Below are positions 1 to 8,178 of a DNA stretch of 34,151 bases, in pieces. The stretch is taken from NCBI GenBank assembly GCA_028865375.1, contig JAGWKJ010000001.1, forward strand, positions 1-34,151. Reading direction: 5' to 3'. The notes under the pieces are model-generated. The model made no database searches. It was given only the letters and a program-made list of their open reading frames with translations, and was not told the DNA's origin. The first letter of the stretch is position 1; each line of letters starts with the position of its first letter. The DNA is from Hyphomicrobiales bacterium. GTDB taxonomy: Bacteria; Pseudomonadota; Alphaproteobacteria; Rhizobiales; Beijerinckiaceae. The position numbers and the translations under genes were made by a program.

Positions 1-326
1 TCCTTGGTCGCGTCGACGACTTCCGCGTTCGCGCCCTTCCGGTAGATCATCTGCAACGCCCGCTGCCGCAGCCGATATTCTTCCGATTGCAACCTGTCGG
101 GATCATAGAACATGAACAGGAAAATGGCCACGACCGCGACGAGAACGGGCGCGGCGGCCAGGGCGAGGCACACGATCCTGACCGTAGGATCGTCGGAAAG
201 CACGGCCGCCGCCAGCGAGACGGGCGTCACCAATCCGACCAGCCACAGCAGCGGATTGACCGCGGTGCGGACGCGGATCGTTTCGACGCGCGCGGTGGCG
301 GCCTTGACATATTCGTCCAGCTTCAC
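1..326 (-). CDS. Small membrane protein, 3' part missing (window edge)
   Basis: The reading frame begins with GTG at 324-326, preceded by ACGGAG at good spacing, and runs off the left edge of the window, so about 108 residues are visible and no stop codon is seen. After a charged N-terminus there are two hydrophobic stretches, about residues 25-44 and 50-72, followed by a polar, Arg-rich segment beginning YDPDRLQSEEY. I do not recognise a named family. It starts 18 bases after the hisA stop on the same strand, so it is probably the last visible member of the his transcript. Uncharacterised membrane proteins do occur inside alphaproteobacterial his clusters. No function can be assigned. Confidence 0.6.
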   Translation of the reverse strand, partial: MKLDEYVKAATARVETIRVRTAVNPLLWLVGLVTPVSLAAAVLSDDPTVRIVCLALAAAPVLVAVVAIFLFMFYDPDRLQSEEYRLRQRALQMIYRKGANAEVVDATK

Positions 327-344
327 TCGTCGCTCCGTAGGCGT

Positions 345-1085
345 TCACGGCCCGTCCTCCGAAACGCGGATCAGCGCCAGCGCCTCGCGCGCGTCCAGGC
401 GCCCGTCGTAGAGCGCGCGGCCCGAGATCGCCCCGGCGAGACGCCGGCAATCGGGCTCCAGCAGCCGCTTCACGTCCTCGATGGAGGCGAGCCCGCCCGA
501 GGCGACGACGGGAATGGAGACGGCCTCCGCCAGCGCCAGCGTCGCCTCGACGTTGAGGCCCTTCATGGCGCCGTCGCGCGCGATGTCGGTGTAGACGATG
601 GCCGCGACGCCCGCGTCCTCGAAGCGGCGGCCGAGCTCGGTCGCGCCGACGTCGGTGGCGCGCGCCCAGCCGTCGACCGCGACGCGGCCGTCGCGGGCGT
701 CGATGCCGACCGCGATCCGTCCGGGATGCAGGCGCGCCGCCTCGCGCACCAGATCGGGATCGCGCACCGCCGCCGTGCCGATGATGACCCGGTCGACGCC
801 GGCGCCGAGCCAGCCCTCGATGGTGCGCATGTCGCGGATGCCGCCGCCGAGCTGCGTCTTCATGCGCACGCGCGCCAAGATCGCCTCGACCGCCGCGGCA
901 TTGCGCGGCCGGCCGGCGAACGCGCCGTCGAGATCGACGACGTGCAGGTGCCCGAAGCCGAGCGCCTCGAATTCGGCCGCCTGAGCCGGCGGGTCGGCGT
1001 TGAACACCGTGGCACTCGCCATGTCTCCGTGGACGAGACGCACGCATTCGCCGTCCTTCAGGTCGATCGCGGGATAAAGGATCAT
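345..1085 (-). CDS. hisA: HisA, phosphoribosylformimino-AICAR-P isomerase
   Basis: HisA catalyses the Amadori rearrangement of ProFAR to PRFAR, the fourth step of histidine synthesis, in the cytoplasm. The 246-residue length is normal for this (beta/alpha)8 barrel. Asp8 in PAIDLK is the first catalytic acid, and Asp129 in GIDARDG matches the second. Phosphate-binding loops with QLGGGIR (about 78-84) and VASGG in the second half are present, as expected of the duplicated half-barrel fold. The ATG at 1083-1085 overlaps the hisH stop in an ATGA junction, which implies translational coupling. hisF would be expected next, but the visible downstream gene is a membrane protein. Confidence 0.96.
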   Translation of the reverse strand: MILYPAIDLKDGECVRLVHGDMASATVFNADPPAQAAEFEALGFGHLHVVDLDGAFAGRPRNAAAVEAILARVRMKTQLGGGIRDMRTIEGWLGAGVDRVIIGTAAVRDPDLVREAARLHPGRIAVGIDARDGRVAVDGWARATDVGATELGRRFEDAGVAAIVYTDIARDGAMKGLNVEATLALAEAVSIPVVASGGLASIEDVKRLLEPDCRRLAGAISGRALYDGRLDAREALALIRVSEDGP

Positions 1086-1753
1086 GGCGTCCAGCGCAGG
1101 AAATTGGCGATCAGGGCGAGGCCGAGCGCCTGACTCTTTTCGGGATGGAATTGCACGCCGGCCACGTTGCCGCGCGCGACGGCCGCCGTCAGCGGCCCGC
1201 CGTAGTCGGCGGTGGCGAGCGCGTCGGCCGGGTCGGCCGGCGTCAGCGCGTAGGAATGCACGAAATAGGCGTGCAGGCCGTCACGGCCCGTCCGGATGCC
1301 GGCGAACAGGGGATGGGGCCGCGCGAGGTCGAGCGTGTTCCAGCCCATGTGCGGGATCTTGAGCGCGGGATCGGCCGGCCGGATCGCGCCGACCTCCCCT
1401 GAGATCCAACCGAAGCCGGGCGTCGTCACGTGTTCGAGCCCGCGCGTGGCAAGCAATTGCATGCCCACGCAAATGCCGAGAAACGGCGCGCCGCGCCGGC
1501 GCACGGCTTCCTCCAGCGCGTCCAGCACGCCGGCCCTTTCGACGCCGGCGCGGCAATCGGCGAAAGCGCCCACGCCCGGCAGCACGATCCGGTCGGCGCG
1601 GCGGATCGCGTCGGCGTCCGCCGTCACCGCGACGCGCGCATCGACGCTCGCCTCGCGCGCCGCCCGCTCGAACGCCTTCAGCGCCGAATGCAGGTTGCCC
1701 GAGCCGTAATCGACGATGGCGACCGCGCCGCCTTGGCCTGACCTTCCCGTCAT
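1082..1753 (-). CDS. hisH: HisH, glutaminase subunit of imidazole glycerol phosphate synthase
   Basis: HisH hydrolyses glutamine and channels ammonia to HisF, making IGP and AICAR. The 223-residue class I amidotransferase shows the nucleophile Cys95 in GICVGMQLL and the His203/Glu205 pair in FHPEKS, so the triad is complete. The core begins with VAIVDYGSGN at about residue 11, so the true start lies in the short stretch before it. I chose ATG at 1751-1753. A GTG at 1757-1759, two codons upstream, overlaps the hisB stop as GTGA and is equally possible. The stop overlaps the hisA start. The partner hisF is not in the window. Confidence 0.95.
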   Translation of the reverse strand: MTGRSGQGGAVAIVDYGSGNLHSALKAFERAAREASVDARVAVTADADAIRRADRIVLPGVGAFADCRAGVERAGVLDALEEAVRRRGAPFLGICVGMQLLATRGLEHVTTPGFGWISGEVGAIRPADPALKIPHMGWNTLDLARPHPLFAGIRTGRDGLHAYFVHSYALTPADPADALATADYGGPLTAAVARGNVAGVQFHPEKSQALGLALIANFLRWTP

Positions 1754-1755
1754 CG

Positions 1756-2349
1756 TCACGCGCTCAAGGTGCCCTTGGTGGACGGCGTGCGGGCGCCCTC
1801 GCGCGGGTCGATCGCCACCGCCGCCCGCAACGCGCGCGCCACCGCCTTGAAGCAGGATTCCGCCACGTGGTGGGCGTTCGCGCCGTAGAGATTGCCGACG
1901 TGCAGCGTCAGCCCGGCGTTGATCGCGAACGCCTGGAAGAACTCGCGCACGAGCTCGAGGTCGAAGTCGCCGACCTTCTGCGCCGGGAACTTGACGTCGA
2001 AGACGAGGAACGGCCGGCCGGAAACGTCGACCGCCGCGCGGGTGAGCGCCTCGTCCATCGGGATCGTCGCGTCGGCGTAGCGCACGACGCCGCCCATGTC
2101 GCCGAGCGACTGGCGCAAGGCGCGCCCGAGCGCGATGCCGACGTCCTCGACGGTGTGGTGCATGTCGATGTGCAGGTCGCCCTTCGCCGCGACGTCGACG
2201 TCGATCAGCGAGTGGCGCGCGAGCTGGTCCAGCATGTGGTCGAAGAAGCCGATCCCGGTCGAGCGTTCGCCGCCGCCTGCGCCGTCGAGGTTCAATGCGA
2301 CGGAGACGTCGGTCTCGCGCGTCGTGCGCCGGCAGGTTCCCTTGCGCAT
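1756..2349 (-). CDS. hisB: HisB, imidazoleglycerol-phosphate dehydratase (monofunctional)
   Basis: This enzyme dehydrates IGP to imidazole acetol phosphate using Mn(II). The protein is 197 residues, the size of the stand-alone dehydratase, and lacks the phosphatase domain fused to it in enteric bacteria. Family signatures are visible: FFDHMLDQLARHS (about 35-47), the metal-binding DMHHTVED (about 62-69) and, near the C-terminus, a second HHVAES. The frame stays open for almost 180 codons upstream, but that stretch is antisense to the phosphomannomutase frame. The ATG at 2347-2349 gives the usual N-terminus, a TRET-like motif close to the start. It follows the mutase gene by 76 bases that contain a strong hairpin. 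Confidence 0.95.
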   Translation of the reverse strand: MRKGTCRRTTRETDVSVALNLDGAGGGERSTGIGFFDHMLDQLARHSLIDVDVAAKGDLHIDMHHTVEDVGIALGRALRQSLGDMGGVVRYADATIPMDEALTRAAVDVSGRPFLVFDVKFPAQKVGDFDLELVREFFQAFAINAGLTLHVGNLYGANAHHVAESCFKAVARALRAAVAIDPREGARTPSTKGTLSA

Positions 2350-2360
2350 GTCGGTCCCGT

Positions 2361-2382
2361 CCCGCGCGAACGGCCGCGCGGG
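2361..2382 (-). terminator. GC-rich hairpin between phosphomannomutase and hisB
   Basis: Perfect inverted repeat CCCGCGCG (2361-2368) / CGCGCGGG (2375-2382) with a 6-base loop. It sits 11 bases upstream of the hisB start and 43 bases after the mutase stop. There is no T-run, so it is not a canonical intrinsic terminator. It could be a weak terminator, an RNA-stability element or a structure in the hisB leader. Confidence 0.4.
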
Positions 2383-2425
2383 CGCCTGATAGCAAGGCCG
2401 GGCGGCGTTGGCTATGGCGCGAGGG

Positions 2426-3844
2426 TCACATGGTTTCGCGCCGGGCCAGCGCGACGCCGAACGCGAGCAAGTCGCGGGCGGAAGCCTCGGTCGGCGCCTC
2501 CACGTAGACGCGCAACTCGGGCGCGTTGCCCGACGGGCGGTAGTGCAGCGTCTCGCCGCGCCCGAGCGCCATGCGCAATCCGTCGCGGCGGTCGATCGAC
2601 GCGACGCCGCCGCGCGGCGCGAGCGTCCGTTCGCGATGGGCCGAATCGTCCGACAGCCGCGCCACGAAGGCGGCGGAGCGCTCGGTCGGCACGCGTTCGA
2701 GCCGGTCCGACAGGGCGTGGGCGAAACGATAGGCCGCCGCCAGCTCCGCCAAGGGCCGGCGCGCACGGGCGGCAGCGGCAAGGCAGGCGACGATGGGCAA
2801 CGCGGCGTCGCGCGTCTGCAAGGCGGCGAGCCGGCGCCCGTCGCGCTCGACGTCGCCGCCCAGAAGCGTGCCGCCATTGGCTTCAAAGCCGACGACCAGC
2901 CGCGAACCGGCCTCCGCCGCCCGCGCCATGCCCTCGATGACGTAGGGCGAACCGACCCGCGTGCGCTCGACCCTCGCGAAGCGCCCGCAGGCCTCGAGCG
3001 CCGAATTCGAGGTGACGGGCGTCACGACCGCGTCGGCGCCGAGAAACGCCGCCGTGATCGCGCCTACGAGGTCGCCGCGCAGGAACGCGCCGTCGGCGCC
3101 CGCGACGAGCGGTCGGTCGGCGTCGCCGTCGGTCGAGACGATGGCGTCGAGACGGTTCGATCCGGCGAATTCCCGCGCCAGCGCGACGTCCTCGGCACGC
3201 AGCGCTTCGGTGTCCACCGCCACGAAGGCGTCCGAGCGGGCGAACGGTCTGGCCTCGGCGCCGAGCGCGCCCAGGAGATCGACGAGAAGGTCGCGCGACA
3301 CCGAGGAATGCTGATGGACGCCCACCGTCAGCCCGTCGAGCGCGCGCGCGCCGAAGAAGTCGACGATCCGTCGCAGATAGGGGGCGACACCGTCGCGCCG
3401 TTCCGCCGCCGGCGGCGGGCCGAGGGAAGGCGCGACGCCGGCGAGCGCGTCGAGACGCGCCAAGATCGCCGCTTCGTCCGCCTTGTCGATTTCGCCCTTC
3501 GCCTCGTAGAACTTCAAGCCGTTGCGGTCGTCGGGGATGTGGCTGCCCGTGACCATGATCGCGGGCTGCCCGGCGCGCTGCGCTTCGAGCGCGAGCGCCG
3601 GCGTCGGCGCCTCGCCGCAATCGACCGGGACGAGCCCGGCGTCGGCGACGGCGCGCAGGCAACGCGCCATGATCGAGGGTCCGCTCGCCCGCAGGTCGCG
3701 CGCGACGAGGACCGCGCGGGCCGGCGCCGCCGCGGCGGCGACCATTTCCGCGAAGGCGCGGGCGTAAAGATACGCGGGAGGACCGTCGAGTTCGGAAACG
3801 AGCCCGCGCAGACCGCTGGTGCCGAACTTCAGCGACGTCGGCAT
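2426..3844 (-). CDS. Phosphomannomutase / phosphoglucomutase (ManB-like)
   Basis: A 472-residue alpha-D-phosphohexomutase interconverting hexose 6- and 1-phosphates. Beside manC its likely job is mannose-6-P to mannose-1-P for GDP-mannose. The phospho-acceptor Ser101 lies in TGSHIPDDRNGLKF, a variant of the usual TASHNP seen in some mutases. The Mg-binding loop DGDADRP follows at about 230-240 and the C-terminal phosphate-binding loop RPSGNAPELRVYVEA near 450. Start: ATG at 3842-3844 places FGTSGLRG at residues 7-14, as in the family. The frame is open further upstream, but that part is antisense to manC. Eleven bases separate it from the manC stop, so the two are co-transcribed. Substrate preference between mannose and glucose is inferred. 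Confidence 0.9.
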   Translation of the reverse strand: MPTSLKFGTSGLRGLVSELDGPPAYLYARAFAEMVAAAAAPARAVLVARDLRASGPSIMARCLRAVADAGLVPVDCGEAPTPALALEAQRAGQPAIMVTGSHIPDDRNGLKFYEAKGEIDKADEAAILARLDALAGVAPSLGPPPAAERRDGVAPYLRRIVDFFGARALDGLTVGVHQHSSVSRDLLVDLLGALGAEARPFARSDAFVAVDTEALRAEDVALAREFAGSNRLDAIVSTDGDADRPLVAGADGAFLRGDLVGAITAAFLGADAVVTPVTSNSALEACGRFARVERTRVGSPYVIEGMARAAEAGSRLVVGFEANGGTLLGGDVERDGRRLAALQTRDAALPIVACLAAAARARRPLAELAAAYRFAHALSDRLERVPTERSAAFVARLSDDSAHRERTLAPRGGVASIDRRDGLRMALGRGETLHYRPSGNAPELRVYVEAPTEASARDLLAFGVALARRETM

Positions 3845-3855
3845 GGCCTCCGCCT

Positions 3856-5277
3856 TCACGTGCGGCTGTAGGCGTCTTCGAGGCGCACGATGTCGTCCTC
3901 GCCCAGATAGGAACCGACCTGCACTTCGACGATTTCGAGCGGGATCTTGCCCGGGTTGGCCATGCGGTGCACGATTCCGATCGGCAGATAGATCGATTCC
4001 GTCTCGTGGACGACGATCGTCTCGGCGCCGCGCGTGACCTCGGCGGTGCCCTTCACGACCACCCAATGCTCCGCGCGATGGAAGTGCTTCTGCAACGACA
4101 GCACGCCCGCCGGCTTGACCGTGATGCGCTTGACCTGGTGACGGTCGCCGACGTCCACCGAGAGATACTTGCCCCAAGGCCGGTGGATCTCGCGATGTTC
4201 GCCGGCTTCCGCGGCGCCGCTTGCGCGCACGCGCTCGACGAGCTCCTTCACCTTGTCGGCCTTGTCCTTCGGCACGACGAGCACGGCGTCCCGCGTCGAG
4301 ATCACCGCGATGCCGTCGAGCCCGATCACGCCCACGACGCCTTCCTCGGCGCGCAGGTAATTGTCCCGTCCGTCGACGACGAAGCCGCGGCCGACCACGG
4401 CGTTGCCCTCGGAATCCTTGTCAGAGAGGTCCCAGACCGCCGACCAGCCGCCGATGTCGGACCAGCCGAAGGCGCCGGGCACGACCGCCGCCTTGTCGGT
4501 CTTCTCCATCACGGCGTAGTCGATGGAGATCTTCCTCGCGCGCTTGAAGGCCGCGTCGTCGAGCACCGTGAAGCCGAGGTCGGAGACCGCGCCTTCGACC
4601 GCCTCGGTCGCGGGGCCGATCACGTCGGGCGCGAGGCGTTCGAGCTCGGCGCGCATCGTGGCGCCGTCGAAGATGAAATTGCCCGAGTTCCACAGGTAGC
4701 CGTCGAGCAGGTATTTGGCGGCCGTCGCCGCGTCCGGCTTCTCGACGAACCTCTCGACCTTGCGCGCGCCTTCGACGCCGGGAACCGGCGCGCCGGGACG
4801 GATGTAGCCATAGGAGGTCGCCGGAGCGGAGGGCGCGATGCCGATGGTGACGATGCGACCGCCCGCCGCGGCCTCGACCGCGCGCGCGCAGGTGCGCGCG
4901 AATTCCGCCGCGTCGCCGATCACGTGGTCGGCGGCGAATACGCCGACGATCGCTTCCGGGTCGGCGGCGAGCGCGACGACGGTCGCCACGGCGACGGCGG
5001 CCGCCGAATCGCGGCCGACCGGCTCGAGCACGATCCGCGCCCGCGCGCCGATCGCCTCGATCTGGTCGCGCGCGGTGAATCGGTAGTCGTGGTTGGTGAC
5101 GACGATGGTGTCTTCGTAGAGCGCCGGGTCGGCGAACGTCGCCAGCGTGCGCTGGAAAGTCGAGCGCTCCCCCAGCAAGCCTATGAATTGCTTTGGCATC
5201 GAGGCTCGGGAGACGGGCCACAGCCGCGTGCCCGAGCCGCCGCACAGTACGACCGGGGTGAGTTTCCTGTTCGCCAT
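3856..5277 (-). CDS. manC: ManC, mannose-1-P guanylyltransferase / mannose-6-P isomerase
   Basis: This is the bifunctional type II enzyme that makes GDP-mannose from mannose-1-P and GTP, with a cupin-type phosphomannose isomerase domain at the C-terminus. It is 473 residues, normal for the family. The nucleotidyltransferase domain has GGSGTRLWPVSR (13-24), FVEKPD and LWNSGNF. The isomerase cupin includes WGKYLSVDVGDRHQVKRI and LQKHFHRAEHWVV with metal-binding histidines. ATG at 5275-5277 has AGAGG six bases upstream. The product feeds exopolysaccharide, O-antigen or capsule synthesis. The 246-base gap upstream (5278-5523) holds its presumed promoter and an inverted repeat TCGCCGCC-G-GGCGGCGA near 5300-5318. 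Confidence 0.95.
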   Translation of the reverse strand: MANRKLTPVVLCGGSGTRLWPVSRASMPKQFIGLLGERSTFQRTLATFADPALYEDTIVVTNHDYRFTARDQIEAIGARARIVLEPVGRDSAAAVAVATVVALAADPEAIVGVFAADHVIGDAAEFARTCARAVEAAAGGRIVTIGIAPSAPATSYGYIRPGAPVPGVEGARKVERFVEKPDAATAAKYLLDGYLWNSGNFIFDGATMRAELERLAPDVIGPATEAVEGAVSDLGFTVLDDAAFKRARKISIDYAVMEKTDKAAVVPGAFGWSDIGGWSAVWDLSDKDSEGNAVVGRGFVVDGRDNYLRAEEGVVGVIGLDGIAVISTRDAVLVVPKDKADKVKELVERVRASGAAEAGEHREIHRPWGKYLSVDVGDRHQVKRITVKPAGVLSLQKHFHRAEHWVVVKGTAEVTRGAETIVVHETESIYLPIGIVHRMANPGKIPLEIVEVQVGSYLGEDDIVRLEDAYSRT

Positions 5278-5523
5278 CGCAACCTCTGCGCCGCGGCCGG
5301 ATCGCCGCCGGGCGGCGACGCTGCGCCAAAATGCGGCGCTCGTGCCGCACATATGCGCTCCGGGCGCCCGCTGTCCATGGCCGACGCCGGTGGCCCTCTC
5401 TCAGGGCGTTGCGATCACGACGCGCTGATCGTCCGGCGGCGATAGGTGAGCGCGACGTGCAGCGCGCCATCGGGGTCTGGCGGACCGACGAATCGCGGTT
5501 GCGACCGTCGGCAGAATTGTCGG

Positions 5524-6432
5524 TCATGCAATTCCGCCGGCATCCTCCGCGGCCGGCGTCGGCAGGCCGAGTTCGCGCGAAAGCCAGGCGGCGAACGCGC
5601 GCACCACCCGGCGCGGCCGCGACCGCGGGTAGACGAACCGGTGGCCGACGTAGACGATGTCCCGACCCTCGCCCGCCAATGGAGCGACCAGCCGACCGGC
5701 GGAGATCTCCCGTTCCGCGAGCCGCGTCGATTCGAGCGCGACGCCGAGGCCGTCGGCCGCGGCGGCGATGGCGAGGAAGCTGCGGTCGAAGCGCATCGCG
5801 TAATGGCTCGGCGTCGACGCGCCGTTGCGCGCGCACCACGCGTCCCAGCCGACCTGCTTGGCGTCCGATCGGATCAACGGTTGGCGCGTCAGGTCGGCCG
5901 GCGTGCGGATGGCGGCCGCGCGGGCCGGCGAACACAGCGGTGTCACAGTCTCCTCGCCGAGCGGGATCGCGACGATCCCGTCCGCGCGCGGCGGGCCGTA
6001 GACCACGTCGGCGTCGAAATCGTCGTTGCTGAAGCGCGCGTAGTCGATGCCCGCCGCCAGCCGCACCTCGATGGCGGGCTCCGCGGCGAGGAACCGCGAC
6101 AGCCGCGGCGTCAGCCATTGCGCCGCGAAGCTCGGCGCGCAATGCAGCCGCAGCAATTGCGGTCCGCGCGTCGCCACCGCCTCGAGGCCGCCCCGCATTC
6201 GCTCGAACGCGTCGCCCACCGCCAGCAACAGGCGTTCGCCCTCGACGGTCAATGCGACCCGCCGCGCGCCGCGCTCGAACAGGTGAACGCCCAGCGCGTC
6301 TTCGAGCTTGCGAATGGCATGGCTGACCGCGCTCGGCGACAGCGCGAGTTCCTCCGCCGCGCCTCGGAACGAGCCGGTCCGGCCGGCCGCTTCGAAGGCG
6401 CGCAACGACGCGAGCGGGACGGGCGCGGTCAT
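5524..6432 (-). CDS. LysR-family transcriptional regulator (GcvA-like)
   Basis: A 302-residue LysR regulator. The N-terminal winged helix-turn-helix covers about residues 5-65, with SFRGAAEELALSPSAVSHAI and HLFERGARRVALTVEGERLL. A PBP2-like effector domain follows from about 90 to 300. Sequence around the recognition helix and the LTVEG wing resembles the GcvA/AmpR group. It diverges from the SDR-transketolase-TRAP operon across a 137-base gap, the classic LysR arrangement, so it probably controls that operon in response to its substrate or a pathway intermediate. The inducer is unknown. Confidence 0.9.
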   Translation of the reverse strand: MTAPVPLASLRAFEAAGRTGSFRGAAEELALSPSAVSHAIRKLEDALGVHLFERGARRVALTVEGERLLLAVGDAFERMRGGLEAVATRGPQLLRLHCAPSFAAQWLTPRLSRFLAAEPAIEVRLAAGIDYARFSNDDFDADVVYGPPRADGIVAIPLGEETVTPLCSPARAAAIRTPADLTRQPLIRSDAKQVGWDAWCARNGASTPSHYAMRFDRSFLAIAAAADGLGVALESTRLAEREISAGRLVAPLAGEGRDIVYVGHRFVYPRSRPRRVVRAFAAWLSRELGLPTPAAEDAGGIA

Positions 6433-6569
6433 TCGACAAGTGAACCGGATTCATCCGTCGCTGTAAAGTTCGCGTTTGTCGTCCGCGACCGGCGCCGCCA
6501 TGGTCGGACCAACCAAGCGCGTCGGCGCAAGCGTCGGCGACGAAGAACGAAGAACATCGGGACGGAAAC
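6433..6569. promoter_or_regulatory. Divergent LysR / SDR-operon control region
   Basis: A 137-base intergenic region between two outward-reading genes. It holds the odd-centred perfect palindrome TGGTC-G-GACCA at 6501-6511, the size of a LysR recognition half-pair, about 60 bases before the SDR start and 70 before the LysR start. An SDR ribosome site (GGACGGAA) ends a few bases before 6570. Promoter hexamers are not clear by eye. Assignment as the LysR operator is inference from position and symmetry. Confidence 0.4.
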
Positions 6570-7319
6570 ATGCTCCTCGAAGGCAAGACCGCGGCCATTT
6601 CCGGCGCCGCGTCCACGCGCGGCATCGGGCTCGCCACAGCGCGCCGCTTCGTCGCCGAAGGCGCGCGCGTCGCCATCCTCGACATCGACGGCAAGGCGGC
6701 GGCCGACGCCGCGGCCGGGCTCGGCGCCGGCAACGTCGGCGTCGTCTGCGACGTCACCGACCGCGCGTCCTGCGACAGGGCGGCCGAGGCGGTGCTGACG
6801 GCCTTGGGCCGGCTCGACGTTCTCGTCAACAACGCCGGCGTCACGCAGCCGGTGAAGTTGCTGGACATCTCCGAGGCCGATTGGGACCGCATCCAGGACG
6901 TGAACCTGAAGGGCGTGCTGTTCCTGTCGCAGGCGTTCCTGCCGCACATGCGGTCGCGCAAGTCGGGCTCGATCGCGTGCATGTCGTCGGTCTCCGCGCA
7001 GCGGGGCGGGGGCATTTTCGGCGGCCCGCATTATTCGGCCGCCAAGGCCGGCGTGCTCGGCCTCGCCAAGGCGATGGCGCGCGAATTCGGCCCCGACGGC
7101 ATCCGCGTCAACGCGGTGACGCCCGGCCTCATCCTGACCGACATCACCGGCGGCCTGCTGACCGAGGAGATGCGCAAGCGCATCCTCGATGGCATCCCGC
7201 TCGGCCGCCTCGGCGTCGCGGAAGACGTCGCCGGCATCTTCACCTTCCTCGCTTCCGACCTATCCGCCTACGTCACCGGCGCCACGATCGACGTGAACGG
7301 CGGGATGCTGATCCATTGA
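6570..7319 (+). CDS. SDR-family NAD(P)-dependent oxidoreductase
   Basis: A 249-residue classical short-chain dehydrogenase. The cofactor motif is a TGxxxGxG variant, SGAASTRGIG (about 11-20). NNAGV lies near 89-93. The catalytic Ser is in MSSVSAQ, and the YxxxK pair in HYSAAKAG is intact. Asp in ILDID after beta-2 suggests NAD rather than NADP. The C-terminal DVNGG motif is typical. It is the first gene of the operon with transketolase and TRAP transporter genes, with a 7-base gap to the next. It probably oxidises a polyol or sugar acid to a keto compound, or reduces the reverse. The substrate cannot be read from the sequence. Confidence 0.88.
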   Translation: MLLEGKTAAISGAASTRGIGLATARRFVAEGARVAILDIDGKAAADAAAGLGAGNVGVVCDVTDRASCDRAAEAVLTALGRLDVLVNNAGVTQPVKLLDISEADWDRIQDVNLKGVLFLSQAFLPHMRSRKSGSIACMSSVSAQRGGGIFGGPHYSAAKAGVLGLAKAMAREFGPDGIRVNAVTPGLILTDITGGLLTEEMRKRILDGIPLGRLGVAEDVAGIFTFLASDLSAYVTGATIDVNGGMLIH

Positions 7320-7326
7320 GGCCGCG

Positions 7327-8178
7327 ATGACCCAAGACAAGGACGCGCGCCGCCCCAACGTCTCGCTCGCCGAGCGCGCGCGGCGCATCCGCCGCCTCGC
7401 CGTGCGGATGGGCGAAGTGCAGGGGCAGGGCTACGTCGGCCAGGCGCTGGGAATCGCCGACGTGCTCGCGGTCTCCTATTTCCACGCGCTGCGCCATCGC
7501 CCCGACGATCCCTATTGGGAGGGCCGCGACCGGTTCAACCTTTCCATCGGCCATTACGCGATCGCCCTCTACGCGGCGCTGATCGAGGCCGGGATCATCC
7601 CGGACGAAGAACTGGAGACCTATGGCGGCGACGACAGCCGCCTGCCGATGTCGGGCATGGCGGCCTACACGCCGGGCATGGAGATCACCGGCGGGTCGCT
7701 CGGGCAGGGGCTTTCCGTCTCCGTCGGCATGGCCTTGGCGCTGAAGCGCAAGGGATCGGGCAGCCGCGTCTTCAACCTGATGTCGGACGGCGAGCTCGAC
7801 GAAGGCTCGACCTGGGAGGCGGCGATGTCGGCCGCGCACCACGGGCTCGACAACCTCGTCTGCATCGTCGACGTCAACAACCAGCAGGCCGACGGGCCGT
7901 CGACCAAGATGCTCGGCTTCGAGCCGTTGCTTCCCAAGTGGGAGGCGTTCGGCTGGTACGCCCAACGCGTCGACGGCAACGACGTGGGCGCCGTCACGGA
8001 GGCCTTCGACCGCGCGATGGCCCACGAGGGGCCCCGGCCGCGCGTCGTGATCTGCGACACCAGGATGTGCAAGGGCGTGCCGTTCCTCGAGGCGCGCGAC
8101 ATCACCCATTTCATCCGCGTCGAGCCCGACGAATGGGCCAAGGCGCTGGCCATCCTCGAGGCCGCGGGGCCCTTATGA
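7327..8178 (+). CDS. Transketolase, N-terminal (TPP-binding) subunit
   Basis: A 283-residue protein matching the first third to half of transketolase: split enzymes encode the TPP pyrophosphate domain separately. SIGHYAIALYA has the conserved histidine, GGSLGQGLSVSVGMAL the cofactor loop, and SDGELDEGSTWEAA with a downstream VDVNN forms the GDG-(x)n-NN thiamine diphosphate/Mg site (first Gly replaced by Ser). The next gene starts inside its stop codon (ATGA), giving coupled synthesis of the two halves. Split transketolases in catabolic loci often act on particular ketose phosphates or sulfo- and apio-sugars rather than in the pentose phosphate pathway. Which applies here is unknown. Confidence 0.92.
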   Translation: MTQDKDARRPNVSLAERARRIRRLAVRMGEVQGQGYVGQALGIADVLAVSYFHALRHRPDDPYWEGRDRFNLSIGHYAIALYAALIEAGIIPDEELETYGGDDSRLPMSGMAAYTPGMEITGGSLGQGLSVSVGMALALKRKGSGSRVFNLMSDGELDEGSTWEAAMSAAHHGLDNLVCIVDVNNQQADGPSTKMLGFEPLLPKWEAFGWYAQRVDGNDVGAVTEAFDRAMAHEGPRPRVVICDTRMCKGVPFLEARDITHFIRVEPDEWAKALAILEAAGPL

